Positions 29,290-39,866 are shown, counted from the stretch's first letter. The stretch: DNA of 64,000 nucleotides from Collimonas arenae (GCF_001584165.1 NZ_CP013233.1:3294620-3358619), one strand, 5' to 3'. Notes: generated by a model from the letters alone, not told the origin. Made by a program: numbers and translations.

Positions 29290-29877
29290 ATGGCACACAC
29301 TCTCCCGCCTCTGCCGTACGGTCTGGATGAACTGGCACCGCACATCTCCAAGGAAACCCTGGAATTTCACTACGGTAAGCACCACCAAACCTATGTGACC
29401 AACCTGAACAACCTGATCCCAGGTACCGAATTCGAAAACGCCGCCCTGGAAGATATCGTCAAGAAATCGTCCGGCGGCATTTTCAACAATGCAGCGCAAA
29501 TCTGGAACCACACTTTCTACTGGCACAGCCTGGCGCCGCAAAGCAAAGGTGGCGGCAGCGCACCAACCGGCGCATTGGCAGATGCGATCAACGCCAAGTG
29601 GGGTTCGTTCGACAAGTTCAAGGAAGAACTGACCAAGACTGCGGTCGGCACTTTCGGTTCCGGCTGGGCCTGGCTGGTGAAAAACGCCGACGGTTCGCTC
29701 GGTCTGGTATCGACATCCAACGCCGCCACGCCACTGACTACCGACGCTAAGCCACTGATCACTGTCGACGTCTGGGAACACGCTTACTACATCGACTACC
29801 GCAATGCCCGTCCAAAATACCTGGAAGCATTCTGGGCATTGGCTAACTGGGAATTTGCTTCGAAGAATTTCGCATAA
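29290..29877 (+). CDS. sodB: Superoxide dismutase (Fe type)
   Basis: A 195-residue SOD with metal ligands His in [10 protein letters not shown], His in NHTFYW, and the Asp and His of [13 protein letters not shown]. Gln in IWNHTF context and GGGSAPTG favour the iron enzyme of proteobacteria over the manganese form. AGGAAGG lies 9 bases before the ATG. An open frame 108 bases further upstream has no family similarity. A TACAAT hexamer at 29197-29202 may be the -10 of its promoter. It is a cytoplasmic single-gene unit ending at a strong terminator. Confidence 0.96.
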   Translation: MAHTLPPLPYGLDELAPHISKETLEFHYGKHHQTYVTNLNNLIPGTEFENAALEDIVKKSSGGIFNNAAQIWNHTFYWHSLAPQSKGGGSAPTGALADAINAKWGSFDKFKEELTKTAVGTFGSGWAWLVKNADGSLGLVSTSNAATPLTTDAKPLITVDVWEHAYYIDYRNARPKYLEAFWALANWEFASKNFA

Positions 29878-29901
29878 GACAACTCTTCCGCAGCACAAAT
29901 G

Positions 29902-29938
29902 AAAATAGCGCTAGCTTTACCGCCAGCGCTATTTTTTT
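29902..29938. terminator. Intrinsic terminator of sodB
   Basis: AAAATAGCGCT pairs with AGCGCTATTTT over 11 bp and is followed by further T. The A-rich start would also serve convergent transcription from the tetR side. Confidence 0.9.
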
Positions 29939-29955
29939 ACCCTCACGCAAATCGC

Positions 29956-30579
29956 CTATGCCTGCTCGGGCCTGGCAATCGCCCGCCACAACATCTTGAA
30001 CAACGCATTCGACTGCAGCGCCAGCGCCTCTGGTTCGCCGCGCATGGTGTGCATGTGGACAAGCCTTTCCAGGATCCCGATGAAATAATCCAACAGAATT
30101 TTTTCATCCACCTCATCTGTCAGGACGCCTTGCGCCCTACCGTCGCTCAAGGTTTTCATTAGCACTTCCATCATCTCTGGCTGGCGAAAAGTACGGTCAC
30201 GTCCCCATGCACTGATCTGCAGTGAATTCATGATGAGCAGGCTGACTTTCGGATTGCGATCAAAGAAATCCAGCACCACCCAAAACACCTTGCGCAGCTT
30301 GTCCTGACAGCTTTCGATTCCCTGCAGGTGATCGAGCATGCGCGATGCCAACGTGCCAAGCCAGGTTTCAAGACAGGCAAACAGCAACGCATCCTTGCTG
30401 CCGTAGTATTTATAAATTGTCTGCAACGATACGTTGGCGGCGCTGGCTATTTCGCCGAACCCGACGCTGCGGAACTCGCGTTCCGAAAATAAATCGAGCA
30501 CCGCTTCCTCGATCCGCTGTCGGATCAAGGGCTTGAGCAAGGAGCGATCCAATACGCTTTTCTGTTTTTCCGACGACAT
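29956..30579 (-). CDS. TetR-family transcriptional regulator of the acyl-CoA locus
   Basis: A 207-residue repressor-type protein. The N-terminal helix-turn-helix has FGEIASAANVSLQTIYKYYGSKDALL (about residues 42-67), and the C-terminal ligand-binding domain is helical. It is divergent from the thiolase-fadB operon. The palindrome GTAAT-N4-ATTAC lies 16 bases before its own ATG and again before the thiolase gene, with two further copies before the acd operon. It therefore probably represses itself and both operons and responds to an acyl-CoA. The ligand is inference. Confidence 0.9.
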   Translation of the reverse strand: MSSEKQKSVLDRSLLKPLIRQRIEEAVLDLFSEREFRSVGFGEIASAANVSLQTIYKYYGSKDALLFACLETWLGTLASRMLDHLQGIESCQDKLRKVFWVVLDFFDRNPKVSLLIMNSLQISAWGRDRTFRQPEMMEVLMKTLSDGRAQGVLTDEVDEKILLDYFIGILERLVHMHTMRGEPEALALQSNALFKMLWRAIARPEQA

Positions 30580-30594
30580 GAATTTGTTGTTTGT

Positions 30595-30608
30595 GTAATT
30601 AATATTAC
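30595..30608. promoter_or_regulatory. Operator candidate 1, GTAAT-N4-ATTAC
   Basis: GTAATTAATATTAC, 16 bp upstream of the tetR start codon. Same architecture as three other sites in this window (30718, 39853, 39966). Confidence 0.6.
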
Positions 30609-30717
30609 CATCTGTCGACAGGCACTACGCGACGGGTTTAGAGTGAGTTATCAATTGACGCTACCTGTTGCATTCACTACAGTGGGTATTCAGCATAAAT
30701 CAAACATGAACGTAAGT

Positions 30718-30731
30718 GTAATTTTCATTAC
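30718..30731. promoter_or_regulatory. Operator candidate 2, GTAAT-N4-ATTAC
   Basis: GTAATTTTCATTAC, 25 bp upstream of the thiolase ATG, a position where a bound repressor would block the promoter or early elongation. Confidence 0.6.
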
Positions 30732-30755
30732 GCAAACATACAAGCCGGAGACGCT

Positions 30756-31961
30756 ATGACTGATGCCTATATTTTCGATTCCGTACGTACGCCGCGCGGC
30801 AAGGGCAAGAAGGACGGCAGCCTGCACCAGGTGGCGCCGATCAATCTGCTGGCTCAGTTGCTGCAGGCGCTTCAACAACGCAACCGCCTTGACACCTCCC
30901 TTGTCGACGATGTTGTACTGGGTTGTGTAACGCCGGTCGGCGAGCAAGGCGCGGATATTGCGCGAAGCGCGGTACTGTACGCCGGCTGGGATCAATCGGT
31001 GGCTGGGGTGACGCAATCGCGCTTCTGTGCCTCTGGGCTGGAGTCGATCAACCTGGCGGCGATGAAGGTCATGTCCGGCCAGGAGCAACTGGTAGTTGCC
31101 GGCGGCGTCGAAAGCATGTCGCGCTGGCCGATGGGATCGGATGGCGGTGCCTGGTTCATGGATCCGCGCGTCAACCAGAGCACCGGCTTCGCACCGCAAG
31201 GCATCGGCGCCGACCTCATCGCGACGCTGGAAAATTTCTCTCGCGCCGATGTCGACAACTTTGCACTGCAGTCGCAACAAAAAGCGGCACTGGCCCGTGC
31301 TGAGGGTCGCTTCAACAAATCGCTGATTCCGGTGAAAGACTTGAACGGCATGATGATCCTGGATCATGACGAATACATCCGCGCACAAACCACACTGGAA
31401 AATCTGGCGGCATTGAAACCGGCGTTCGAGCAGATGGGGCAAATGGGCTTCGACGCCACTGCGCTACGCAAATACACGACCGTCGAAAAAATCAACCATG
31501 TGCACCATGCCGGCAACTCCTCGGGAATCGTCGACGGCGCAGCATTGGCGCTGGTCGGCAGCAAGGAAATGGGCGAGAAATTGGGGCTCAGGCCACGGGC
31601 GCGGGTCGTCTCGGTCGCCGTCACCGGTTCAGAGCCGACCATCATGCTGACCGGCATTGCGCCGGCGGCGCGCAAGGCGCTGGCCAAGGCCGGCATGAAC
31701 GCCAAGGATATCGACCTGTTTGAAATCAACGAGGCGTTTGCTGCAGTCGTGATGCGCGCCGTCCGCGACCTCGACATCGACCCGCAACGCGTCAACGTCA
31801 ACGGCGGCTCAATCGCCATGGGACATCCGCTGGGCGCTACCGGCGCCATCATCCTCGGCACCGCGCTCGACGAACTGGAGCGCAGCGGAAAGTCCACCGC
31901 ATTGATCTCGCTTTGCGTCGGCGGCGGCATGGGTATCGCCACCATCATCGAACGAACTTAA
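30756..31961 (+). CDS. Acetyl-CoA C-acyltransferase (thiolase)
   Basis: A 401-residue thiolase of the FadA/AcaA type that releases acetyl-CoA from 3-ketoacyl-CoA. The acyl-accepting Cys91 lies in [10 protein letters not shown], the His in the GHPLGATGA motif and the second Cys in CVGGGMG. NEAFAA, also required by the family, is present. It begins [21 protein letters not shown], as in the lipid-degradation thiolases paired with FadB-like proteins. It precedes fadB by 171 bases on the same strand and carries an operator candidate in its promoter region. Confidence 0.93.
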   Translation: MTDAYIFDSVRTPRGKGKKDGSLHQVAPINLLAQLLQALQQRNRLDTSLVDDVVLGCVTPVGEQGADIARSAVLYAGWDQSVAGVTQSRFCASGLESINLAAMKVMSGQEQLVVAGGVESMSRWPMGSDGGAWFMDPRVNQSTGFAPQGIGADLIATLENFSRADVDNFALQSQQKAALARAEGRFNKSLIPVKDLNGMMILDHDEYIRAQTTLENLAALKPAFEQMGQMGFDATALRKYTTVEKINHVHHAGNSSGIVDGAALALVGSKEMGEKLGLRPRARVVSVAVTGSEPTIMLTGIAPAARKALAKAGMNAKDIDLFEINEAFAAVVMRAVRDLDIDPQRVNVNGGSIAMGHPLGATGAIILGTALDELERSGKSTALISLCVGGGMGIATIIERT

Positions 31962-32132
31962 GTATTGCGGGACAGGGTTTAGGAGCCATCGTAGCGTGGC
32001 GAATTACTCTGTCCTCAACTAATCAAGGGAAAAGGTCGAATTGCGAAGAAACGCAAAAAACCAGTAGACACCTCTGAGTGACGCAGTGCTATAAGCAAAC
32101 AGCTTTACTCCAACATCTCAGGAAGCCATATC

Positions 32133-34264
32133 ATGAGCATAACCATACAAAGAGACTCGGACAATATCGTCACCCTGCTGCTCGACATGCCGGGGCGTTC
32201 GATGAACGTACTGAACGAAGCGTTGACCGCACCATTCGTGGCGGCAATTGCTGACATCGAAGCCGACCCAAGCATTGCCGGCGTCATCATCACATCGGGA
32301 AAGGCCGATTTCGTCGCCGGCGCCGATATCGAAAAGCTGTTCCAGATCACCGAGGCGCAGCCCGCATTCGACCTGGTGCAAGAGTTCAAGGGTTTCCTGC
32401 GTCGCCTGGAACAATGCGGCCGACCGGTAGTGGCGGCACTCAACGGCACCGCGCTAGGCGGTGGACTGGAGTTGGCGCTGGCCTGCCATCATCGGATTGC
32501 CATCAACAATCCGAAAGCCAAGTTTGGCCTGCCGGAAGTCAAGTTGGCCTGCTGCCTGGCGGTGGCGGCACGCAACGCCTACCGCGCCTGATCGGCATCC
32601 AGAATGCCTTGCCGCTGATGTTGGAAGGTAAGGAATTGCGCGCAGAAGAAGCCTTGCAGCAAGGGATCATCCAGGAATTGGCGAATGACAGAGAAGACTT
32701 GCTGGCGAAGGCCAAGGCGTGGTGCCTGGCGCATCCCAAGGCTGCACAGCCTTGGGACGACAAGAAATTCCGCTGGCCCGGCGGCGATTCGAAGACACCC
32801 GCCAATGCCCAGTTGTGGTCGATCGCACCATCGATGGCGAGCGCCAAGACGCATGGCAATTATCCGGCGGTCATCAATATCCTGAGTTGCGTGTTTGAGG
32901 GCGGTATCGTCGACTTCGACACCGGCTGCGAAATCGAATCTCGCTACTTCGTCAACTGCGCGCTATCGCCGGTCGCCAAGAACATGATCGGTACGCTATG
33001 GTTCCAGTTGAATGCAATCAACAAAGGCAAGTCGCGCCCTGAGGGCTTTGCTCCGTCACGTGTCAACAAGGTTGGCATACTGGGCGCCGGCATGATGGGC
33101 GCAGGCATTGCCTATGCATCGGCAAAGGCCGGCATCGGCGTGGTGCTGCTGGATAGCAGCATCGACGCTGCCGAGAACGGCAAGAATTACTCCGCCAAAC
33201 TGCTCGATAAGGCACTGAAGCGCGGCCAGCAAACAGTGGCTGGCAAGGAGTCGCTGCTGGCCCTGATAAAGCCGACCGTTGATTTCGACGACCTAGGCGG
33301 CTGCGACCTGATCATCGAAGCCGTATTCGAAGATCGCCAGGTCAAAGCAGATGTCACCAGAAAGGCGGAAGTAGTCATCGGCGCGGACGCTGTCTTTGCT
33401 TCCAACACCTCCACTTTGCCGATCTCTGGCCTGGCCCAGGCCAGTTCGCGTCCGGCCAATTTCATCGGCCTGCATTTCTTTTCCCCGGTCGACAAGATGC
33501 CTTTGGTGGAAATCATCATCGGCGAACACACCAGCCCGCAGACACTAGCGCGTGGCTTCGACTACGTGCAGCAAATCAAAAAGACCCCGATCGTCGTCAA
33601 CGACTCACGCGGCTTCTACACTTCGCGCGTGTTTGGCACTTACGTGATGGAAGGCTTGAAACTGCTGATGGAAGGCCAGCATCCGCGCGCCATTGAGATG
33701 GCCGGATTGCAAGCCGGCATGCCGGTCGGACCACTGGCGTTGCATGACGAAATCAGCCTGTCGCTGTCATGGCACATCTTGCAGCAAACCCGTAAGGATT
33801 TTGCAGCCGCCGGCAAGCCGTTCGCTGGTCATCCGGCCGATGCCGGCCTGGAAAAAATGGCGAAAGAGCTGGACCGCAACGGCAAGAAGGCTGGCAAGGG
33901 GTTCTATGATTATCCGGAAAATGCACCCAAGCATCTATGGCCCGGCTTGCAGCAGGCATTCCCGCTTGCATCGCAGCAACTGCCGCAAAAGGACATGATC
34001 GAACGGATGATGTTCGTGCAAGCCAACGAGGCTGCCAAATGTTATGAAGAAAAAGTGATGCTGAGCGTGGCCGACGCCAACATCGGCAGCATTTTCGGCT
34101 GGGGCTTCGCGCCATTCCAGGGCGGTGCGCTGCAGTACATCAACGCCTACGGCGTCGCCAATTTCGTCAAACGCGCCAATCAACTGGCAGAACAGTTCGA
34201 CGGCTATTTTGCGCCGGCAAAGATACTTGTGCAAATGGCGGAACAGGGGAAAAAATTCGAATAG
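32133..34264 (+). pseudogene. fadB: FadB-like bifunctional enoyl-CoA hydratase/3-hydroxyacyl-CoA dehydrogenase, frameshifted
   Basis: The N-terminal crotonase domain (about residues 1-190) has the oxyanion segment KADFVAGADIEKL and ALNGTALGGGLELALAC. The NAD-binding dehydrogenase follows (GILGAGMMGAGIAY and the HFFSPVDKMPLVEII segment), and a C-terminal domain ends near residue 710. The two parts lie in different frames. Adding one G near 32547 (TTGGGCCTG read as TTGGCCTG) restores KLGLLPGGGGTQRLPRL. The rest is intact, so the break is probably a sequence error. It performs the middle two steps of beta-oxidation and is followed by the convergent SCP2 gene. Confidence 0.88.
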
Positions 34265-34284
34265 CACCTTCCTCGCTCTTTACG

Positions 34285-34315
34285 CCGCTCTTCGTCGACT
34301 GCCGTTGAAGAGCGG
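34285..34315. terminator. Inverted repeat between convergent fadB and SCP2 genes
   Basis: CCGCTCTTC and GAAGAGCGG form a perfect 9-bp stem around a 13-base loop. The T content after it is low (TTGCTCTG), so termination would be imperfect. It is the only obvious end for both converging operons. Confidence 0.5.
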
Positions 34316-34356
34316 TTGCTCTGCTGTGCAGCTTCTCCCTGATCCGCTTTTAATCT

Positions 34357-34680
34357 TTACGCGGCAGGAAACTTACTGGCGTCGAACAGTGACGGAATCC
34401 GCTGCGCCAGCATCATGTCCCCCTTCAACTTCAACTTGCCGCTCATGAACGCCATAGCGCCGTTGAGCTCGCCCTTCAGCAATGCCTTCAGATCATCGTC
34501 GGCCATCGTCAGCGCCACATCGGGTGCATCGGCGACACCGTCATGCGCGCTGCATGTTCCATCTTCGATACGCAAGTACATCGGGCTCGAAATATCGAAC
34601 TGAATGGTGTTTTTCATATTTACCGCAGCGTCGGCCTTCAGGCACGCCGGCATGAGTTTGATGATGTCGTTGACTGTCAT
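34357..34680 (-). CDS. SCP2 sterol-binding-domain protein
   Basis: A 107-residue protein that is a single SCP2 domain, with IQFDISSPMYLRIEDGTC and a C-terminal GELNGAMAFMSGKLKLKGDM segment. AGAGGA lies 8 bases before the ATG at 34680. The fold binds hydrophobic acyl chains or sterol-like ligands. As the last gene of the acd-SDR-caiB-fadD operon, it resembles the SCP2 domain fused to peroxisomal MFE-2 in eukaryotes, here encoded separately. Its exact lipid ligand is unknown. Confidence 0.88.
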   Translation of the reverse strand: MTVNDIIKLMPACLKADAAVNMKNTIQFDISSPMYLRIEDGTCSAHDGVADAPDVALTMADDDLKALLKGELNGAMAFMSGKLKLKGDMMLAQRIPSLFDASKFPAA

Positions 34681-34728
34681 GTTTTTTCCTCTGGTTGTAA
34701 TAAAAATCTGCTGTGCCACCAAGGCCTG

Positions 34729-36382
34729 TCACTCCCAACCTACCGCATTGCGCACCTGCAGTTCCTGCTCGATCAGCGCACCATAGCGTTTTTCAACTTC
34801 ACCTCGCTTGACCTTCATGGTCGGCGTCATCAAGCCGTTATCGATGCTCCAGGCATCCTTAAGCACGACGCACTTGGCAATTTTCTCGTGCGGCTCCAGC
34901 TTAGCGTTGACCGTTTCCATATCGGCGATCAACTGCTGCTCCACCTCGGCACGTGGCTTGCTGCGGGCGGCGGCGGTCAACGTGACAGCCATCACCGGCT
35001 GCTTCAGGCCGGAACCGATGAACAGCAGGTTTTCGATATCGGTGTTGCGCGCCAGCGAACATTCGATCGGCGCCGGCGCCACATATTTCCCCTTAGCGGT
35101 CTTGAAGATATCTTTGACGCGACCGGTAATATACAGAAAACCGTCTTCGTCCACCCGTCCTTTATCGCCGGTGCGCAGATAGCCATCCTCGGTAAATGCC
35201 GCGCGGGTACTCTCGGGATCCTTGTAATAGCCGAGCATCAATCCAGGGTGCTTGAACAGAATTTCACCGTCGTCGGACAATTTAAAGCCGGCATTCTGCG
35301 GCGGTCTGCCAACTGCAGCCGACCCGGTTTTGATCGTGCAGGCAAGCACTCGAATAGACCGAGGCTTCTGTCGGCGCGCAGCCTTGCAAAATTTCCAGGC
35401 CTACATTCCGCTTGAACCATTCAACCAACGCAACCGGAATCGGTGCCGCACCGGACAGACAAAACCGTGTGTTCTGCAGCCCGATCGCTTTGCGAATCTT
35501 CCTCCTTATCACACTACGCAGTAGAGGAACCGCCATCAGCCGACCCAGCTTCTGCTGGGGCATCTTGTTCAGGATTGCCGTCTGTAGCCGTCCATATACC
35601 AGCGGCACGCCAAAGAAACGGGTCGGCGCCACTTGCGCCAGTTGCTCACCCATCTTGTCGATATTTTCCATGAAGTGGACTTCACCGCCGTTATAGCAAC
35701 TGGCGATCGAAATCGCGAACCGTTCGAATGCATGCGCCAGCGGCATATAGGAAAAATAACGTTCCTGGCCGAGCGCCGGCACCAGGTTGATAATGCTGTA
35801 GGCGGCAAACATGACGTTGCCGTAGCTGAGCATCACACCTTTCGGATTGCCGGTAGTTCCCGAGGTATAGATCAACGTCATCATCTGATCTGGCGGCGGC
35901 GCCTGATAATCCTCCAGCGGTACGCTGGCGGCGACCATTTCGTCCCATGGCGCCTGGCCTGTCGGCGCATCCTGATAGGGAAAGGAAATGGTCATGACCG
36001 ATGGCGGAATGGCACTCATGAAATCGTCGACATCCGGCATCGGCCCAAGGAATACCGCCTTGGCTTCGCTGTGTTCGAATATGTAGCGGGTGGTGCCTAC
36101 TGCCTGCTTCGGATACATGCCGACACTGACGTGGCCAGCCATCGCAATCGCCAGGTCTGCCATCAACCAATGCGCGGTGTTACGTCCAGAAATGCAGATA
36201 CGGCTGCCGGGTTCCCAGTTCATCGCCTTCAAGGCTGCCGCCATGCGCCGAACTTGCTCACAGCCTTGCATCCTGCTGATTACTTTCCATTGACCCAGAA
36301 CCGGTTGAAACAGCCAGGGCATATTCGGCTTGGTAGCCGCCCAATGCAACATCATTTGAACCGGGTTCTTTTGCATCTCCAT
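34729..36382 (-). pseudogene. Long-chain acyl-CoA synthetase (FadD-like AMP-binding enzyme), frameshifted
   Basis: The first part (about 345 residues) has the AMP-binding motif IYTSGTTGNPKGV and FCLSGAAPIP, and ends near LQGCAPTEAS. The second resumes at VGRPPQNAGFKLSDDGEIL and has YLRTGDKGRVDEDGFLYI and the catalytic Lys region KTAKGKYVAP. Between them, about 35 bases read best with two single-base deletions, near 35350 and 35327, which yields LPARSKPGSAAVGRPP and a 551-residue protein. The enzyme would activate a fatty or side-chain acid to its CoA ester for the pathway. The exact repair is inference. Confidence 0.82.
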
Positions 36383-36457
36383 AGCCTCTCCTCACACGAT
36401 GTTCAGGGATGTTGCCTGTCGTTTTTTTTCTGCTTCCTTGCGTCCAAAAGTCCCGAT

Positions 36458-37603
36458 TCAAATTGCCGATGCCGCAGACAAGGCTGCCAGTTCTGTTTCA
36501 TCAATGCCTGCGGCAGCCAACACGGCGATCGTATCCGCCCCCAATCGCGGGCAATCGCCGCCGGCATTTTCGGCATTGCTGAACTTGATCGGTAAATCCA
36601 GCAACGGCTTACCGTCTTCGCTGCGGATCAGGCCGCGCGCTTTGACTTGCGGATTGTCGAGTGCTTCCTGTGGGCTGTAGATGCCCGACACGCAACAGTC
36701 CCGATCAGCCAGCAACAACTCCCATTCGTCGCGCGAACGGGTCTTGAACAAAGTTTCGAGTGCACTGCGCAATGCGGCGCCATCCGGCCCCGGGCTCAGC
36801 GGCAATCCGGCTAATTCCGGCTTGCCGACAGCCTGGCAGAAATTGAAAAAAAACTTGGGTTCGAGGGCCGCCATGGCGACATGTTTGCCGTCGGCACAGG
36901 CATAAATATTGTAGTTGGCTAGGCCTCCACTTAGCATGTCGCTGCCGCGCTTCGCGCTCCGGCCCATGGTACGGATAGTGGCCAGCGACAGTGCCTGCAA
37001 GGCTAGCGTGCCATCAAGCATGCCGACATCGACAAGGGTGCCTTGCCCTGAAGTGCGCGCACCAATTACGGCAGCGAGTATGCCCAGCGCGCAGGTCAGC
37101 GCACCGCCAGCCAGGTCTGCGCTTTGAAAGTTCGATAGTACCGGCGGCCCGTCGACGGCGCCAGTTTGTTCCAGCAAGCCCGCATATGCGCAGTAGTTCA
37201 TGTCGTGCCCGGCGCGATCCTTATAAGGGCCGGTTTGACCATAGCCGGTGAGCGCAGCGTATACCAAACGCGGGTTGATCAGTTTCAACTGCTGGTAGCC
37301 GCAACCGAGCTTGTCCATCACGCCCGGCCGGAACGATTCGATCACGACATCAGCATCCTCAACCAGTTTGTGGAAGGCGGCCACCGCTTGCGGTTGGCGC
37401 AGATCAAGCGTCACCGATTTCTTACCGCGATTGACCAGCATGAACAATTCCGGCGCCAGCATGCGAGCGTAATCTCCCCCCTGGGGCTCCTCCAGTTTGA
37501 TTACCTCAGCTCCCAATTGCGCCAGGTAAAAGCTGCAAAATGGGCCAGGCAACAGGCGTGTCAGATCCAGCACACGTATCCCGGACAGGAGGGGGTTGCT
37601 CAT
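36458..37603 (-). CDS. CaiB/BaiF family CoA-transferase, alpha-methylacyl-CoA racemase-like
   Basis: A 381-residue class III CoA-transferase-fold protein. It starts with GIRVLDLTRLLPGPFCSFYLAQLGAEVIK and has the family NRGKKSVTLDL and FRPGVMDKLG segments. GHDMNYCAYAGLL corresponds to the racemase catalytic His/Asp region of AMACR. AMACR epimerises 2-methyl-branched acyl-CoAs so that beta-oxidation can proceed. It lies between an SDR and the acyl-CoA synthetase in one operon, which favours racemase over CoA transfer, though that choice is inference. Confidence 0.85.
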   Translation of the reverse strand: MSNPLLSGIRVLDLTRLLPGPFCSFYLAQLGAEVIKLEEPQGGDYARMLAPELFMLVNRGKKSVTLDLRQPQAVAAFHKLVEDADVVIESFRPGVMDKLGCGYQQLKLINPRLVYAALTGYGQTGPYKDRAGHDMNYCAYAGLLEQTGAVDGPPVLSNFQSADLAGGALTCALGILAAVIGARTSGQGTLVDVGMLDGTLALQALSLATIRTMGRSAKRGSDMLSGGLANYNIYACADGKHVAMAALEPKFFFNFCQAVGKPELAGLPLSPGPDGAALRSALETLFKTRSRDEWELLLADRDCCVSGIYSPQEALDNPQVKARGLIRSEDGKPLLDLPIKFSNAENAGGDCPRLGADTIAVLAAAGIDETELAALSAASAI

Positions 37604-37633
37604 GGCATTGGCCGATTTTGCTGATGCCGACGG

Positions 37634-38554
37634 TCAGTTCTTGCCTTGTCCGAACGGCGAAGCCACGCCCTGCAAGATTGACATCAGTGATTCGCCGATG
37701 CTCTTGGGATAAGTGGCATCATTGAAGTCGCCGATCTCCGCCCATTTTTCCGCCACATCTTCAGGGCCGAACGACTTGCCCTGAAAATGGTGACCCACGG
37801 TACGCTCCCAGCGCAACTTGGCATGGAAGCCGGCGCCGACTTCGAACAAACTTCCGCTTTCCTCGCAACTCTCATGGGACAGATACGCCGCCAGCGGCGC
37901 CACATACTCCGGCTTCAACGCTTCCAGCATCTGCGGTGGCATCACCGTCTCGGAAATACGTGAGCCGGCCAGCGGCGCGATCGTGTTGACGCGGATGTTC
38001 TTCGAAGCACCTTCGATGGCCAGCGTGTTGGCCATGCCGATCAGGCCCATCTTGGCCATGCTGTAGTTGGTCTGGCCGAAGTTGCCGTAGATGCCAGCCG
38101 CCGAGGTGGTCATGACGATCCGGCCATAGCCCTTGTTGCGCATGTGCGGCCATGCTGCGTGGGTGACGCGGAAAGCGCCAAGCACGTGGACGCGATAGAT
38201 CAGATCCCAATCGTCAGCGCTCATTTTGGCGAAACTGCTGTCGCGCAGGATGCCAGCGTTATTTATGACGATGTCGACTCCGCCAAAATGATCGAGCGCG
38301 GTCTGCACGATACTGCCGCCATCCTCTACCGAGTCGTAGTTGGCGACTGCGTTGCCTCCTGCCGCCTTGATCTCCGCCACCACCTGGTCCGCTGCTGCAC
38401 TGGACTTGCCGCCGCCGTGGACATCGCCGCCGAGATCATTGACCACCACGCTGGCGCCACGCGCGCCCAGCAATAGTGCATGGGCGCGCCCCAATCCATT
38501 TCCAGCGCCAGTAACAATCGCCACCCTGCCGTCATAACGCAATTCATCTCCCAT
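37634..38554 (-). CDS. SDR-family 3-hydroxyacyl-CoA dehydrogenase, MFE-2 type
   Basis: A 306-residue short-chain dehydrogenase. The Rossmann motif [16 protein letters not shown] is followed by the [15 protein letters not shown] insertion, which is diagnostic of the dehydrogenase unit of peroxisomal multifunctional enzyme type 2. NNAGILRD and the catalytic Ser, Tyr and Lys ([20 protein letters not shown]) follow. It ends with an extension of about 50 residues beyond a minimal SDR. It should oxidise 3-hydroxyacyl-CoA. The neighbouring SCP2 protein and AMACR-like racemase match the partner set of MFE-2. Confidence 0.88.
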   Translation of the reverse strand: MGDELRYDGRVAIVTGAGNGLGRAHALLLGARGASVVVNDLGGDVHGGGKSSAAADQVVAEIKAAGGNAVANYDSVEDGGSIVQTALDHFGGVDIVINNAGILRDSSFAKMSADDWDLIYRVHVLGAFRVTHAAWPHMRNKGYGRIVMTTSAAGIYGNFGQTNYSMAKMGLIGMANTLAIEGASKNIRVNTIAPLAGSRISETVMPPQMLEALKPEYVAPLAAYLSHESCEESGSLFEVGAGFHAKLRWERTVGHHFQGKSFGPEDVAEKWAEIGDFNDATYPKSIGESLMSILQGVASPFGQGKN

Positions 38555-38614
38555 GATTTAAATCTTTATATGTTGAAAACGAGTTAAAAATTTGCCGTTG
38601 AAATCCGGCCGACA

Positions 38615-39754
38615 TCAAATATTCCGCGAAATGATTTCTTTCATGATCTCATTGGTGCCGCCATAGATCCGCTGGGCACGAGCATCAATGAAGGCGCGCG
38701 CAATCGGGTATTCCTGCATGAAGCCGTAGCCGCCGTGCAGTTGCAGGCACTGATCCAGCACCTTTCCCTGCAGATCGGAACACCAATATTTAGCTGCCGC
38801 GGCTGCATCTACCTGCAGCTCGCCCTTGACCTCCAGCTCGACGCAACGGTCGACAAACACGCGCGCGATCTGCAACTCAGTCTTCATCTCCGCCAGCTTG
38901 AAACGGGTATTCTGGAACGATGATACCGTGCGGCCAAACGCTTGACGGTCACGGGTATAGGCAATCGTCGTGTCGAGCATGGCTTCGGCGTTGGCCACCG
39001 AAGTAATCGCAATGAGCAGGCGCTCCCAGGCCAGTTCCTGCATCAGCATGGAGAATCCAGCGCCGACCTGGCCGACGATATTGGTTTTGGGGACGCGCAC
39101 ATTCTCGAAGAACAACTCACAGGTATCCTGCGCCTTCATGCCGATCTTCTTGAGCGGCTTGCCCTTGCTGAAGCCAGGCCGATCGGCTTCAATCACCAGC
39201 AGCGACACGTTCTTGGCGCCGCGTGCCTTGGCGCCGACCTTGAGCGCCACGACCACCATGTCGCTGTTGTAACCGTTGGTAATGAAAATCTTGGAGCCGT
39301 TGACGATGTAGTCGTCACCATCCTCGACGGCATTGGTCTTGATCGATTGCAGGTCCGACCCGGTTCCCGGCTCCGACATGGCAATCGCGGTAATCGCCTG
39401 GCCGGCGGCCATTTTCGGCAGCCAGGCCTGCTTCAGCTCCTCGCTGCCGTAGCGCAGTAGATAGGGCGCCACGATATCCGAATGCAACGGCCAGCCGATG
39501 CCGGAGGCATTGGCCCTCGCCAGTTCTTCCAGCACGATGGTGCTGAATTTGCGATCGACACCGGAGCCGCCGTAATTCTCCGGCATGTTAGTACAAAGAA
39601 ACCCCAACGCACCGGCACGCTGCCAGATATCGCGATCGACAAATCCCTGCTCTTCCCAACCGGCGTGACGCGGCATGACCTCGGTTTCGACGAAACGGCG
39701 AAAACTCTGACGAAACTCTTCGTGATCGGCATCGAATAACTGGCGAGGAATCAT
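38615..39754 (-). CDS. Acyl-CoA dehydrogenase
   Basis: A 379-residue FAD enzyme performing the first oxidation of beta-oxidation. The N-terminal helical domain starts MIPRQLFDADHEEFRQSF. The flavin segment is ITAIAMSEPGTGSDLQS and the C-terminal domain has QLHGGYGFMQEYPIARAFIDARAQRIYGGTNEI-type sequence with the Glu base region. It leads the five-gene minus-strand operon acd-SDR-caiB-fadD-SCP2. Its ATG overlaps the stop of a 25-codon upstream ORF (ATGA), suggesting coupled translation. Confidence 0.93.
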   Translation of the reverse strand: MIPRQLFDADHEEFRQSFRRFVETEVMPRHAGWEEQGFVDRDIWQRAGALGFLCTNMPENYGGSGVDRKFSTIVLEELARANASGIGWPLHSDIVAPYLLRYGSEELKQAWLPKMAAGQAITAIAMSEPGTGSDLQSIKTNAVEDGDDYIVNGSKIFITNGYNSDMVVVALKVGAKARGAKNVSLLVIEADRPGFSKGKPLKKIGMKAQDTCELFFENVRVPKTNIVGQVGAGFSMLMQELAWERLLIAITSVANAEAMLDTTIAYTRDRQAFGRTVSSFQNTRFKLAEMKTELQIARVFVDRCVELEVKGELQVDAAAAAKYWCSDLQGKVLDQCLQLHGGYGFMQEYPIARAFIDARAQRIYGGTNEIMKEIISRNI

Positions 39755-39828
39755 GCGCAGCCCCCGGAAACGGAGTTGAATTCGATGCTGGACTCACACA
39801 AGGTACGTTCGATGAACATGTGGCGCAT
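39751..39828 (-). CDS. 25-codon upstream ORF coupled to the acyl-CoA dehydrogenase gene
   Basis: ATG at 39828 with AGGAGA four bases before it, encoding a peptide beginning MRHMFIERTLCESS and ending with a TGA that overlaps the next ATG. The ribosome site here is much better than the one before the acd ATG. It could be a translational leader. A lost frame joining it to acd is less likely, because relatives begin at MIPR. Confidence 0.45.
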   Translation of the reverse strand: MRHMFIERTLCESSIEFNSVSGGCA

Positions 39829-39852
39829 TAAGTCTCCTGATATTTTTATAAT

Positions 39853-39866
39853 GTAATTTAAATTAC
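39853..39866. promoter_or_regulatory. Operator candidate 3, GTAAT-N4-ATTAC
   Basis: GTAATTTAAATTAC, a fully palindromic copy 24 bp upstream of the leader ORF of the acd operon. Confidence 0.6.
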
